The position numbers were made by a program, and so were the translations under genes. The notes below the pieces were generated by a model. It searched no databases. It was not told where the DNA came from and saw only the letters and a list, made by a program, of their open reading frames with translations. 64,000 bases of DNA from Prorocentrum cordatum (taxonomy: Eukaryota > Sar > Dinophyceae > Prorocentrales > Prorocentraceae). Numbering within the stretch: the first letter of the stretch is position 1; every line of letters begins with the position of its first letter. This document shows positions 1 to 12,530 of this stretch, piece by piece. The DNA is taken from contig CAUYUJ010018465.1 in the NCBI GenBank assembly GCA_963575745.1, positions 74,374 to 138,373 of the forward strand, in the 5' to 3' direction.

Positions 1-970
1 AGGAGGAGGAGGAGGAGGAGGAGGAGGGAAAACAGTTGCAGGACGAGAATGGAGAACAGGATGGACAGGGGGAGCAGGAAAAGCAGGAGGGCAGCATTAG
101 CAGCACGAGCAGGAGCAGGTTCATGTGGTCGAGAAAGTGCAGGTCCAGGAGCAGGGAGATGAAGGGGGAGGAAGGGATATATGGATGGGACAGGAGGGGG
201 AAGGAAGGGGGAATGCGAAACGGGACAGGGTTGAGCATGGTGGGTGAATGGAACAGGTGGCAGAGTGAGTGCAGGGACGTGGATGGGAGGGGAATGGAGG
301 AGGGAGGTTGTGAAGGGAGGGGATTGAGGCAGGCTGGGATGGAGTGGGAGTGGGGGGGGGCAGGGGGAACGGCTTGAGGGAGTAAGGAAGAATGAGGAGA
401 GATGGGATCGTGCAGGGGGAGGGGGGTAGCGCCAAGCGCCGCGAGAGACAGGGGTAAAGGGGAGATGGGAGAAGACTGGCTGGGGGGCTGAGAAAATGGT
501 AGGGGGGAGGGATGGGAAGAGGATCGTTGCAGATTTTCCTTGCTCCTACGTGCCCCCGATTGGCCAGAGAAGATGAGGGCGATTGGACGGTCGAGGGCGC
601 CCAGGAGGGGGACAAGGACAAGGGGCGTGTGTGGGTGTCATGGCCAGGGTCATCAACCTCGCCAGATCTCATGGTCACCGTCTTCCTTCTATACCCCCCT
701 GCCCCCCCACCCCCCCGCGTCCGCACGCGTGCCTCGGGCCATGATGCGCTACCCCCACTCCCCCTCGGCGCACCCGGACGTGGAGGAGGAGGAGGAGGAG
801 GAGGAGGAGGAGGAGGAGGAGGAGGAGGAGGAGGAGGAGGAGGAGGAGGAGGAGGAGGAGGAGGAGGAAGAGGATGATTTTGACATCAACCGTGGCAACA
901 AGAGCGACGCCCTATGGTCGTCGCCCCCTGCTATCTGGCCTGGAGCAGGCCAGCGAGCAGTGAAAATGTG
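1..970. repeat. GGA microsatellites and unassigned G-rich DNA
   Basis: A GGA run occupies the first 28 bases and a longer run lies at about 781-870, with purine-rich, low-complexity sequence between. No credible gene is visible. The stretch around 745-785 (CTACCCC followed by GCGCACCCGGACGTGG) recurs at 7,998-8,040 on the other side of the retrotransposon. Confidence 0.8.
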
Positions 971-1122
971 AAAGGAGGGCAGGCGCGAAAGCCACGGGGC
1001 GATTTCCCACAGGAGGGGAGGATCCCCTGTGGCTCACCGCCTGCCCCCCAAAGCCCACGACCAGAGAAGAATGAGGTCAGGGCGAGACGCACACACACGC
1101 AGAGGACGCATGCTGCATCTCT

Positions 1123-4100
1123 TTAGTCTGAGTCATCAGACTGTGGTGCAGCGTCGGCGACGAGCGAGGCCTCGTCCTCTTCAAGGGTTGAGGCAGCTCG
1201 ATCTCGGCCAAACGCACCAGCCGACGAGGCTGGCCCAGGCACCTGCCGCATGGCCTGCTGGGAGGGACTCTCACCAGGCAGGCCAAACAAATATAAGGCT
1301 GCTTCCTCCTCCGCGTCACGCGGTCCTAGAGGGAGAGAAGTTGGGGCAGCAGCTTCGACGGTGCACGACGGATCGGACGAATGGCCAACGACTCGATCTT
1401 GCTGCTGCCCCAGTGGATGTGCTGACCGTGGGGGGTCGACCTCAAGCTCCACGCAAGCTGGGACTGATGTCTCCCCTGCTTAGCTAGCCGCAACTCCCTT
1501 TCTTGGTCGGTGAGACGCCGAGGCCGCTCCTCTTGCTCCAAGTCTTCATACCAGGGGCCGACCTCGACGGAAACGCCTTTGCGCTTGGGGTGGCGTCCAG
1601 CCCCACAGAACTCCAGGCAGACTTGGCACCCGCACTCTGTGGTTGGCCGTCACACTGTCTAAGTAAATTGCGAGGCTGCCCGTGAGAGGAATAGGCATAG
1701 CATCGCATACAAATAGTGAGGGCAGCACCATCGGAGCATAGCAGCGCGATGTAGTTATGCCTGAGGGCAGTAAGCACCGCGGACGTCAGCTTGGAATCTC
1801 TAAGGCACTTCCCAGGGGCGGGCGGGTCGAACCCTCCAGGCCGAGAACCGTCGGGGTTCGTCCGCGGTGCGCCCTTAGCAACCTTGAGACATTCAATGCG
1901 CTGCCAAAACGAGGAAACCCGAGTCCACTGATGGGACCTTGGCTCGAATTTGGGCCTGGGGGGCTTGGGGGCGAGCGGGGCCCCAGTCAGGTTGAGCCGA
2001 GGCCACTCTGGCATCAGCTCGGTTGAAAGACGCATAACACACTGGGCGATAGAGAGGCATCGCTCGAGCCATACCACATCCTCGGGGTCGGGTTGCGGGT
2101 GGCGGGCAAACGAGCTTTTGGCGACAACATCAGCAAGGTCATTGCTTTGCTTCCAAAACCGCTCCAACTCGGTGAGGTCACTGGATTCTTCGACGTGCGC
2201 CTTGACCTTAAAGCCCCTTCTAAAAGCTTGCGGTGGGTGGGGAGCAAAAATCCTGAATACACACGCTGGTAGGGCAACGCCCTGAGCAGTGGCTCGTTGG
2301 CTTGTACGACCACATTCTTACAATCAGAGTATATAGAACTACCTGGCAGGGCGTGCATTGCAGCAACAGCGTAGGCCCCAAATTCTCCCCCTTGGCCAGT
2401 CGGGAGGTTGGGGGCCCAAAGTGGACAACTGATGCGACATATCTCGTCACCATCGTCAGCTACCATCACTATCCCCCACCCAGCCCTGGAGAGTTCTTTA
2501 ACAGGGTGCGCAGCGCAGGACCCGTCCACAAAGATATGTCCAGAAATATTAAGCGATCTAGACGAACGATCATTGGCCCAGATGATCTCAAGTCCAGTAT
2601 CTTCTACATCATCACGAGCAGGGAAAGGAAACACATCCCCTGGATGCCGAAACACGCCCCGAGTAATCAGTAAGTGGTCCTCTTCGTTGTTCTCGGGCGC
2701 GAGGTCGGGCGGGGGCAGGAGGGGAAACTTTGGCTGGAAACTGTCAAACACCGCCTGCCTCTTGTCATGGCACGCTGGGCAGAACCAGAGCCGATGAAGC
2801 ATGGTATCGGGCGCGCCCCCCACGCAGCTCGCAGGCCGCGCTGACAGCGTACCCTGCTTCGGCAGCTCTGGTCCTAGTCCACGTGGCATTACAAGCCACA
2901 GCCTTGGCACAACCTCGCTGGTACGGCGTGCCCTTCTTGGAGCGGAGCGTGGCTGCCACCACGTCATGGCAAACTCGAGCTCCAGGAATATGCGGAGCAG
3001 AGCAGCGCCGCTGGACCTCTCATGGGTCCTCTGAACAGCGGCCTTCAAAAGCTTCTTAAGAAGGGCTGGGGAAGTGACAGTGAGTGACACCTCGGTTCCG
3101 AAATCATCCAACAGGGTACAGTAGTTGGGCATGCTCCAAGAAATCCTCTTCAGGGCTAACTTCATGGCCCCCAGGGGCCCGCGGACCCCGCGCCAGGTTT
3201 TGGGCCCAGGGGAACCGATAACCCCTCTCCAAGCGTCCCTCAGCTCAGCCCGCGGGATAACGAAGGGAAAGAGCTTGGTTTGGTTGGCCCAGATCTCCTT
3301 GGGGTACCTGACAATGGGCGCCACCGCAGGGTACCAGGTCGGGTCCTGGGATAAAATCAGCACAGAGGTCCGTGTCCTCATCTTGGCAGACGGCTGCTTA
3401 GTACTGGCGGCGGCGACCTGCAATCTGTGCCATTCAAAATCCGAAAGCCCATGGACCTCAGACCCAAACGTGAGACTGGGGAGGGGGCCAGCGGTAAAAA
3501 CTTTGGCAGCATGCCGCCCGAGGGGCCGCTTGGCTCGCTTGAGCCTCCTGACTTTTTTGTTGAAAACCCGTTTGCGGTCGGAAAACTTTTTCCCCCTACC
3601 AGGAAGCCGCCGGGAGGAACCTGGGGCAAAGTCGATGCCCAGGTTGACGGTCCCTTGGACGATGGGCTCCGCGAGGCCGCCAAGACAGTCCCTGACTTCC
3701 ATGGCGAGAGCGTCCGACGAGGCGACGCGAGAAGCTTTGTCAGGCGAAATGATCGCCCCCATCTCGACCTCGATGGCTTCCCTGAGGTTGGCTGCGGCCT
3801 CAGGGAGGTGCCTGGCAATGTAGGCATTGGACCCGTTGCAGCTGAGACCGTAATCGTCACTGTAAACGTCGAGCGTGATTCCTGGTGGCATCTGCAACGC
3901 GTCTAGGGCGGGGATAGCATTGATGCGCGCCATGGTGGTCGCGAGACCACAGCCGGCGACGACGCCGTTGGTGACGTGGAACGGGCCGACGACCACGTCG
4001 CCAAGAGAAATAAACTTGCCATGCCGACATCCTCGCACAGCAAGCCGAGCTAACTGGACGGGGAACTCATACTGATGGCACCGCTGAAGGAGCGTGCCCA

Positions 4101-5499
4101 AGTGAACCAACTCGAAACATTTGTAGAGATCCCACAGAACCGTGCAACTCGCTTGATTACTGGCCACAGCTCCTTCAGCACGCAAAGTCTGCCTCCAGAC
4201 AACGTCGATCGCGGAAGAAAACTGGGGCCCAGCAAAGTAGCTTCGCTGAAACTTGCTTTCACAATGGGCCGCATAGGTCCTGCGGCACCGCCCCCAGGGG
4301 CGGTGAGTGCTACAGAAAAGGCCGATGGGCCGATGCCCTCCAGAGGGTTTGTAGAGAAGGGAAAGCACAACCAGGGGGGTTTGCCCAGGAACCAGCCCAG
4401 AAGCTTCCATGATGGAATACATGGTGCCAAGGACGTCCAGGGACCCGCCCGAAAGGGAGGCAAAATGCTGCATGTGGAAACCGTCAACAGCGGTAGCAGA
4501 ACGGGCGGCATACCGCCTAGAAACCGAACGCAGGGTTTCAACAGTGAGGCGTGGGAGGGGTTCAACGAATTGGAAATTGGCCTCCTTCGGGGGGGGGCCG
4601 GGGGTGGCGCTCCAAAGCTGACTGAATTTTCGGGCTTCCGAATCCAGCAGCGCCAGGGGGTCCGAGACGACAGCTCCATCCCTGCTGAGGGTCGTGGTGG
4701 GGGTCCATGGCTGGCTGCCTCTGACCTGCTGATGCGCTCTCCTGGCGCCCTGGTCGATGGACTGAAGAAGCCACTCTTTCCACTCAGCGAGGGCCTGCGC
4801 CTTGGCCTTCACGGCAAAGGTCGCAAGGTGCTCGTCTAAGTCGGAAAGAATGGATTCCCCAATCGCAAGGTCGAGGAGGTCATGCTGGCTTAAAAAAGAC
4901 TGCACCCGCATGACAAGGTCGCTGTGGACTTCCAGCCCTTGCTTCAAAAAGCTGGGAGGGTTGAGCAACAACCTCCGAACTTCCTGGGGCTGGGCGGATC
5001 CTATAGCGACCGCATCAAGTTGGAGAAGGAGCCTGAACTTGCTCACGAGCCATTTGATCGAAAACAGATGGGGCTGTCGGTGGGGGGCTTCCCGATCTTG
5101 ATCAAGGATGTTAACCCAATGCTGCCGTGGCATCTTCCCCCTGCTCCCCCAACAGGGCAGGGTGGTTTGCCTGCCCCTCGCTAGCTCCTTCTCCGAAAGG
5201 TCGGCCCAGTGCTTATAGAGGGTGTCGAGCAGGCGCTGTACAGCGTGCACGTCACCGCTGCGGCAAGCATCTAAGGCACGTCCAGCTTCACACTGAATAG
5301 CAGCCCAATCAGGAGGTGGAGGCACAGGACCGATCGCGGGCTCAATCGGCAACGGCGGGGGCTTCCGAAACACGAGCCCATGAAGCCTCCCAATCCCTGC
5401 GTGAAACAACATCTGCGCAGGAAGGTGAGTAACGAGGTTAGACGTGTGAATGGCACTGACGGAGGAGATACCTTTGGCGAGCCCAGCAGTAACGATACA
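1123..5499 (-). pseudogene. Retrotransposon 3' coding part: reverse transcriptase, zinc region, RNase H (frameshifted)
   Basis: This is the same frame as the endonuclease part, beyond the TAG, open to 2,014. Counting from the methionine at 5,412, RT motifs include KPSGGHRPIGL (about 355-365), motif A LWDLYKCFE (about 426-434), motif B NGVVAGCGLATT (about 482-493) and the catalytic YSDDYG (about 517-522). A Cys-rich segment (HRLWFCPAC) follows. The Cys pair before it is restored only by reading the next frame between about 2,960 and 2,815, a compensating frameshift pair. RNase H shows VDGS and YSDCKNVV, then slips near 2,215 into another frame, where FKVKAHVEES and NDLADVVAK carry the last acidic residue. 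A further tail in other frames ends at 1,123. The RT itself is long and undamaged, so decay is probably moderate. Confidence 0.88.
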
Positions 5500-5502
5500 C
5501 TA
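5500..5502 (-). other. In-frame TAG separating endonuclease and RT
   Basis: The minus-strand frame open from 7,242 continues unchanged to 2,014 except for this one TAG (context SMLD-stop-CIVTAGLAKG). The endonuclease and RT are otherwise a single fused reading frame. Confidence 0.85.
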
Positions 5503-7793
5503 ATCAAGCATGCTAGTGCCACATGTGCCCACGACGTCTTTGGGAACGACCACCTGCGCCCCCAACCTCTTGACCATCCCAGACGACACGATCTTGTCGG
5601 GGCTCATGTTAAAATCAGATCCAATAAAGGTGGGCAGACCTACCTGCTCAACGACCGTACCGATGTACGCTAGGAGCTCCACGTTGGCCTCCGAGAGCCC
5701 CTCGACCGTACGCAAGTAGGTACTGCAGACTAGGATGGGATCGCCGCCAGGAGTGTGCACGACACCTCCGATCGAACGATGTTGATCGATGATATGGCCT
5801 CCAGGCGGAGCATGACATCCCAAGGAATTCTGGACCAGAATCCCAACCCCAGACGAAGTACCGTGTCCCACTCCTGGAGCAGCAGGCCCAAGGATAGCTT
5901 TCCACCCATGCCGATGGGCCCAGCCAGTAGCCTCCTCCAGCTCAGACTCCAGCAAGTGGTGCTCTTGGATTAAGAGAACGTGTGCACCACACTTGGGGGG
6001 CCAAGCTCTGAGGCCGCCTCCCGAGTCCGATTGCCAAGACGTGACATTGGCAGTCTGGATGACGAGCTCAACACTTGAATCTCCAGGGCTGGGTTCGGGG
6101 GCGTGGAAAGGAAAAAACTTGGTGGCCTGAGAGCGATCGACCCCGAGACCTGGCGCGGCCTTGGTAAAAGCTTCGTGGCCCTCGGAGCCGAAAAATCCAG
6201 GAGGACCGTGCCGGTGGCCAGGGTGGTGGCCGCCAGCGGCCTGTCGGGGACAGGCTCTGTCCGTCTTGGCAAGAGTGGCCTCTACAGCTTGCGACAGATT
6301 GAAAACACTGGTGGGCGTCGGCCCACCGAGCGTCGAGGGAGCTGCACACTCCGTCGACACTGTCATGATACGACCCAGAAGGGAAGGCGCTCTGAGACCA
6401 TGGATTGCGTAACGATCCGAATCAAAAGTTGGGGGCGGGCAATGAAAACTCCCTTGGGCGCTCACCGTGAGGGCGCTGAAACTGGCAGACGCATGCAGGC
6501 ATGGATGTGTGGCCAGGCTAGGCGGTATTCGTCCCCCCACCCCGCCAGGGGCGGGGGGAGGAGGTTGAGGGGCCTTCTCTGCCTTGGCCCGCACGTCGTC
6601 TGCTGCTGGGGCTCCACCACAAGCTGGGGCAGCCTCGGCGGCCGCCGTGCCAGGGGCAGCGGCAGGTGCCTCACGCGGCTCATCATCAGCTCCAGCATCT
6701 CCTCCTGCCGCCGCTCCCTGGTCAGTGCGCCGCCGCTTGCTGGCAACCCGAGCCAGGTGCTCTCGATGCGCATCTCGGGCCGCTTTGGCAGCGGCCACCA
6801 GGGGGCCCAGCAGGTCCTTGGCGAGCTTGGAGACGCCAGCGTTGAGGTCGTCCTTCCTCTTGGCGATCTCTTCGCGGTCCTTATCCTCGAGCTCGGCGTC
6901 GCCCTCGACGAAACTGACCTCGTCCACTGTGAGGAATGCGCCCAGGTCGAAGGTGTCAGCGCACAAGTCTTCCAACTTGAGCTTGGCAGGGCCTGGCGCA
7001 GCGGGGGCGGGGGCCACAGACGCCTGCTGCTGCAGCTCGGCCACCAGAGCCTTGTACTGCTGATCGGCTGTGGCCAACTCTTCACGCATGCTCCGCACCG
7101 TGTCCTCGAACTTCTCGATGTCGTTCCTCCAGCCCAAAAGCTTGTCCACCTCCCTGTCCAGCGCCTTCTCCAGTCGAGCCACCGCGGCGAACTGCTGCTG
7201 CACGCGCTGGTGGAGGGGAGTGGGAGGCTTGGGCGACTCCAATGCGTGCAGCTTCTTGAACTCAGCCTCATACTTGATGCTGTGGTGAGGTCCCCTCCTT
7301 TCCGCGCGAGATCTGCCAGCTGCTTGGCTTCATTCGCAATGAGCTGGCTCTTGGGCCCGACGGGGAGAGGGGGTGCCTTGGCGGCAGCGCCTCCAGGATG
7401 CCCACCTCCGTGCCCAGCTCCAGCGGGTTGCCCAGGACCTCCAGGGGGCCCAGGGTAAGGACGAGAGTGAATGGCCCAAGGTGCCGCGGAGAATACGCCA
7501 GGAGGGGCCTGCGACCACGCCCCGCTCTGTGGGGCTCCACCTTCGACTGGGCGCACAGCAGCAAGAGGAGTCCCACAATGCTTGCAGTAACGGGCCGCCT
7601 TGGGGTTCTTCGCACAGCCACAGGAACTGCACTTGAACTTGGAATATCCTTCTGAACTTTTGTCCGAGTACATGTAGGCGCCGTAGTGCCACGGGGGGGC
7701 GGCCGTGCCGCTGGACCAGTCATCACGACCACGTCCTTTGCCACGCCCGACTCCTTTCGCACTACCATTGCGCAAAGCAGGCGGGGGTGTCAT
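5500..7793 (-). pseudogene. Retrotransposon 5' coding part: zinc ribbon, coiled coil, endonuclease (frameshifted)
   Basis: Reading from about 7,793, the protein starts MTPPPALRNG and carries a four-cysteine finger (CSSCGC then CKHCG, about 7,660-7,580), followed by a Pro/Ala-rich linker. Near 7,280 one base is out of register: GGDLTTAS continues in the next frame as IKYEAEFKKLHALESPK, leading into an acidic, heptad-like coiled coil (RLEKALDREVDKL, TVRSMREELATADQQY). After an Ala/Pro linker an exonuclease-endonuclease-phosphatase domain follows, with VIQTANVTSW, LIQEHHL and the metal-site motif FIGSDFNMSPD. It ends at a TAG at 5,500-5,502. The endonuclease would nick target DNA to prime reverse transcription, and the zinc ribbon and coiled coil probably bind RNA or self-associate. 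The downstream RT is in the same frame, so the TAG most likely replaces a tyrosine or similar codon. Confidence 0.85.
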
Positions 7794-7904
7794 ACACCCC
7801 GAGTCAATCACTGAGAAGATCCGAGCCAGAAGGCCCGTTGACGCAGTGTGCCGCTCTGAAGTTCGCGTCAACAAGCACAAAGCTTGTGCCAGAACGGCTG
7901 GAGG

Positions 7905-8160
7905 AAGTGGAGGAGGAGGAGGAGGAGGAGGAGGAGAAGGAGGAGGAGGAGGAGGAAGAGGAGGAGGAGGAGGAGGAGGAGGAGGAGGAGGAGGGGGCTA
8001 CCCCGCCCCCCCCTCCTCGGCGCACCCGGACGTGGAGGAGGCTCTTCTCCGCAGCTCGCTGTTATGCCACATGGGCGGCGCCACCGCGTCCTAGAGCACC
8101 CGCCGCTCTCCCCGCGCGGGAGCCGCCGCCCCGCCCCGCCGCCGCCCACATCGACGACAA
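7905..8160. repeat. GGA microsatellite upstream of the retrotransposon 5' end
   Basis: A GGA tract at 7,905-7,995 abuts the module CTACCCC...GCGCACCCGGACGTGG (7,998-8,040), which also flanks the other end of the element. GC-rich unassigned DNA follows to the GAT tract. Confidence 0.85.
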
Positions 8161-8164
8161 CGAC

Positions 8165-9090
<926 letters not shown>

Positions 9091-9351
9091 GATGCCATAG
9101 ATCTAGGGTGGCTACCACTCCTTGTTGTTATACCTTCTGTCGTTGTTTTATCCCACTAAGGTGAGTGCCGTCACCCCTGGCGGGCGCCTACTCTCACTAA
9201 TCTTTGTCACCAGCGCTCGCTCTCTTAGATTTTCCGCGGTGCCCGCCTTGTGTTTTTGACCCGAGTGGTTTTTCATTTTCATTCGGGAGCGCCACAATCG
9301 TAGGATTCAGGTTTGATCAACGTAAAAGTCGTCGGATTCAGGTCTGGTTAA
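9091..9351. other. Unassigned unique DNA
   Basis: Moderate-GC unique sequence between the GAT and GGA tracts. I see no coding signal, RNA gene or repeat in it. Confidence 0.5.
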
Positions 9352-9565
9352 CGAGGAGGAGGAGGAGGAGGAGGAGGAGGAGGAGGAGGTGGAGGAGGAG
9401 GAGGAGGAGGAGGAGGAGGAGGAGGAGGTGGAGGAGGATGAGGAGGTGGGGGAGGGGGAGGGGGAGGAGGAGAAGCAGGAGGAGGAGAAAAAGACGGATT
9501 AGGAGGAGGAGGCGGAGGGAGCATGAGGAATGTGGTAGTGGTGGTGGTGGTGGAGGTGGAGGTAC
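9352..9565. repeat. GGA microsatellite
   Basis: GGA units with GGT interruptions, grading into a short GGT run at about 9,535-9,560. Confidence 0.95.
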
Positions 9566-10157
9566 TGGAGGTTTCTGGAGGTCCCTAGAAGTCTCTGCCC
9601 CCGCCCCAGATGCTGAGCCCCCCTCCCCCTGAAAAGCGAACACATTAAAAATATTTCGACCCTCGAACTTCGATCCTCGATCCTCCCCTCCCTCTGCTCC
9701 TCACTATCTCGCTCCCCCCGTCCCGTCCCTACCTTGCCCTCTCTGCTAGGATCCCTCGTACAGCCAGAACTTTGACGCAAGGATTCGTGGGCTTCGGCAG
9801 GGACTCGCGGCTCATTACGCCCCTCCTTGGGTGTCCCCGAGTGTTCCTCGTAGATATGGTCGCAGCTGGGACCAACGCGGAGTTTCGATCCTCAGCCGAC
9901 GCCCCATCGTCACGGAAGTTCGGCTGCACCTGGCGACTTTCGGCGCGACCGCGTTCACCAACCATACCTCCGTGCTGTTGCTCGGCTTTTGCTGCCCAGG
10001 TCGCGTCGGCCGTCTGAAGGATAACTTGGAGGTTTGAGGTTGGAGGGGGGAACAGCATCCTCGTCTCCCTCCTTGCCTTTCTTGGCCCCACTGCCCTCCT
10101 CCGTGCGCCTCTCTTTGTCCTCCTCTTTTGCCCGCCCCCCCCCGTCCTCGGCGCCTC
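9566..10157. other. Unassigned DNA
   Basis: Pyrimidine-rich then mixed unique sequence. Frames are short and compositionally odd, and nothing is recognised. Confidence 0.4.
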
Positions 10158-10460
10158 CCCCCTCCTCCCCCCCTCCCTCCGGGCTCCCGCCTGCCTCCAG
10201 CCTCCGCCCCATGATCCCGTCCCCCCCGGGGCTCCTCCGCCGCTCCTGCCTCCCCCTCCACCCCCCCTCCTCCTCCTCGTGGCCCACCCCCCCTCCTCCT
10301 CCTCGTGGCCCTCCTCCTCGTGGCCCTCCTCCTCGTGGCCCTCCTCCTCCTCCTCGTTGCCCACCCCCCCTCCTCCTCCTCCTCGTGGCCCTCCTCCTCC
10401 TCCTTCTGCTCCTCCTCCTGCCTCCCTCCTCCTCCTCCCTCTGCCTCCCTCCTCCTCGTG
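10158..10460. repeat. CCT microsatellite with an embedded short minisatellite
   Basis: CCT units. At about 10,265-10,345 a short unit of CCTCCTC plus GTGGCC repeats several times, suggesting expansion from a point mutation within the triplet tract. Confidence 0.9.
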
Positions 10461-10837
10461 GCCCACTCCTGCGGCCGTGGCACGCCCGTGCCGCTCGCCC
10501 GGCCGGCCCCTCGGGCCAAGCTCGCGTCGTTTTCGCGCGGCAGTCGTCCTCACGGCCTCTCTCTCGGCCCCCCCTCGCGCGCTCGCGGGCCCCTCCGTTG
10601 CAGGCTGTCTTCTTCTCCTGGACCCGGGTCTGCGGGCTCAGGTCGATCCGCCTTCCGCCTTCCGCGTTCCCCTGTCTCGTCCCCCCCCCATGACGCTCCG
10701 AGGACGGGGCGCTCTCCGTTGGCGGGATGGCTGGCGGCGCGCTCGACGCCGATGTGGCAGAGGCCCTGGGGCGAGGGGAGGGAGGGCGTGAGGACACACC
10801 CCACTCAGTGCCCAATGTCATGGTGGGGATGCATATC
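10461..10837. other. GC-rich unassigned DNA
   Basis: High-GC sequence with open frames on both strands. The frames are Arg/Pro/Ala-rich and lack recognisable motifs, so I do not call a gene. Confidence 0.4.
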
Positions 10838-11035
<198 letters not shown>

Positions 11036-11355
11036 TTTTGATCAAGCGCCTGCTTAGGGGGCGGCTTCCACAATTTACTTGACCTCCCCCCTCCTGATGC
11101 CGGATGCCGTTGCTCGGTCGTGAGCATATTGCCCGATATTGTCAGGTGCACCTTTGCATCGGCCAGGCAGAGGACATCAGCCAACGCAAAGTCAAATTCG
11201 TGTTGAAGCCTGCTGATGTTCCTCTTGCGTCGCCCATGTTTCAAGCTCATCTTTGGGATCATATACTTGCGCTTCGTGGGCTGCTGCGGACACACTTTTT
11301 CACCATGCGCACAGGTGCCCCGCGGCTGAGGGGGGGAAGGGAAAGGGGGGATGAT
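11036..11355. other. Unassigned DNA between ATC and GGA tracts
   Basis: Mixed-composition sequence of about 320 bases with no recognised gene or repeat. Confidence 0.4.
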
Positions 11356-11455
11356 GATGAGGAGGAGGAGGAGGAGCAGGAGGATGAGCAGGAGGATGAG
11401 CAGGAGGAGGAGGAGGAGGAGGAGGAGGAGGAGGAGGAGGAGGAGGAGGAGCATG
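11356..11455. repeat. GGA microsatellite
   Basis: GGA units with a few GAT and GCA interruptions. Confidence 0.95.
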
Positions 11456-11469
11456 CACAATGCAACTAA

Positions 11470-11775
11470 TTAGTCCGGCGGCCCCAGCCAGGCTTGCAGT
11501 CGCGCCTCCAAGGCGGCGCGCCAGGCCTCCGCGCCGCCGCCATCGCGCAAAGCGGGCGCCAGCAGCAGCACGGCCGCTCGCGGGGGCAGCGCCGGCGCCC
11601 ACCCTGGGTAAAGCCTCGCCGAAAGCTGCGCCCATCGCGCCGCCGAGGTGCCGCAGCGCAGGCACGCCACCCTGCCCAGGCCCTGCGCCGCTGCGTGCGC
11701 CTGCGACGCGGCGCCTGCGATCAGAGGGCGCGCGCTGCTTCGGTCAGCGCAGGAGGCGCGACGGCCCCGCGATCG
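11470..11775 (-). CDS. Possible 3' end of an unrecognised protein-coding sequence
   Basis: A minus-strand frame from about 11,770 (after a TGA) to a stop at 11,470 has balanced, protein-like composition: RPLIAGAASQAH, then GRVACLRCGTSAARWAQLS, a hydrophobic stretch, and an Ala/Leu-rich C-terminus ending WLGPPD. The His...CLxCG pattern might be a small metal-binding motif. No start codon is evident and the upstream continuation is in other frames, so this would be a last exon or a fragment. High GC (open frames arise by chance) makes it weak. No function is assigned. Confidence 0.25.
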   Translation of the reverse strand, partial: RSRGRRASCADRSSARPLIAGAASQAHAAAQGLGRVACLRCGTSAARWAQLSARLYPGWAPALPPRAAVLLLAPALRDGGGAEAWRAALEARLQAWLGPPD

Positions 11776-12470
11776 TCAATCGCTGCCCGGGTTCGCCGGC
11801 GTGGCACCGCTGGCGGGGCCTGGCTCTTTGGGCGGCGCGGGGCGCTGTCCATCGACGGCGCACGCGCGGGCACTCGGGCCCGCGGCTCTCGTGGTGGGCG
11901 CGCAAAGCCGCCAGTTCGACCGCGGCGAGCACCCGCGGCGCTGCGGCGAGTGCCGTCGGCTGGAAGTCGCGTTCCAAGCAGTGCGCCGGCGGGGGGAGGC
12001 GGGCACTGGCCGCTGCTCCTGCTAGTCGGTCGGCGGAGGGGCCCCTCGTCTTCGCCGCCGTCATGCTCCTGGACTCTTCTCCCCTCTCGCGACCTCCAAA
12101 CCGCTACGTGCTTCCGCAGCGCATTCGGAATAAAACCATATCCGCAACTGTCGCCCAGCCCTCGGCATCTCACTGCCAGCTGGGATTCAGGAGGACCTGA
12201 GCGCGCGCGAAGCGCGCGATGGTTCTACTACATCTCTCTCTCTCTATATATATACTTGTGTATGCATGTATGTCACAAGGAGGAGAGAATACGTGTGTAT
12301 ACGTGTGTATAAGGAGGAGAGAATGGGAAGGAGGAGTGGCTGTGACATTCAGGTATGGCTTTCTATGGTCGCATCCCATATGGAGTCGTGTCTGCCTCCC
12401 CCTTCTCCTTCTCACCTGGATTCTTCAAGTTCTGCGCAGCAGGCAACTGACATGATACGCGCCACGACGA
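11776..12470. other. GC-rich then mixed unassigned DNA
   Basis: GC-rich to about 12,210, possibly upstream exons of the minus-strand fragment. It is followed by a short TC/TA dinucleotide run (12,236-12,252) and a duplicated AGGAGAGAAT / GTGTGTATACGTGTGTA patch at about 12,278-12,325. No gene is recognised. Confidence 0.35.
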
Positions 12471-12473
12471 TAG

Positions 12474-12530
12474 AGGAGAAGGAGGAGGAGGAGGAGGAGG
12501 AGGAGGAGGAGGAGGAGGAGAAGGAGCAGG
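12474..12530. repeat. GGA microsatellite
   Basis: Short GGA tract. The 300 bases after it hold unassigned unique sequence. Confidence 0.9.

Larger units (their letters stand above)
970..7880 (-). mobile_element. Degenerate non-LTR (LINE-type) retrotransposon, EN-RT-RNase H
   Basis: One minus-strand element reads, in order, zinc ribbon (7,660-7,580), coiled coil (7,240-7,000), apurinic-type endonuclease (about 6,090-5,500), reverse transcriptase (about 4,380-3,700), C-terminal zinc-binding region (about 2,800) and RNase H (about 2,460-2,120). This endonuclease-RT-RNase H order is that of LINE-like elements. No LTRs are visible. The copy is broken by a frameshift near 7,280, an in-frame TAG at 5,500-5,502, a compensating pair of frameshifts at about 2,960 and 2,815, and a frameshift near 2,215 inside RNase H. 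The last open frame ends at 1,123. The 3' UTR appears to run to about 970, because 978-1,065 resembles 52,386-52,470. Clade within the LINEs is not assigned. Confidence 0.88.

Noticed and set aside
1123-7880. Plus-strand ORFs overlapping the LINE (for example 6,103-7,458)
   Set aside because: Antisense shadows of the retrotransposon coding strand.
11721-12173. 150-codon GC-rich minus-strand ORF as a gene
   Set aside because: Arg/Pro/Ala-rich composition in several overlapping frames is expected in GC-rich DNA; no motif or homology pattern.
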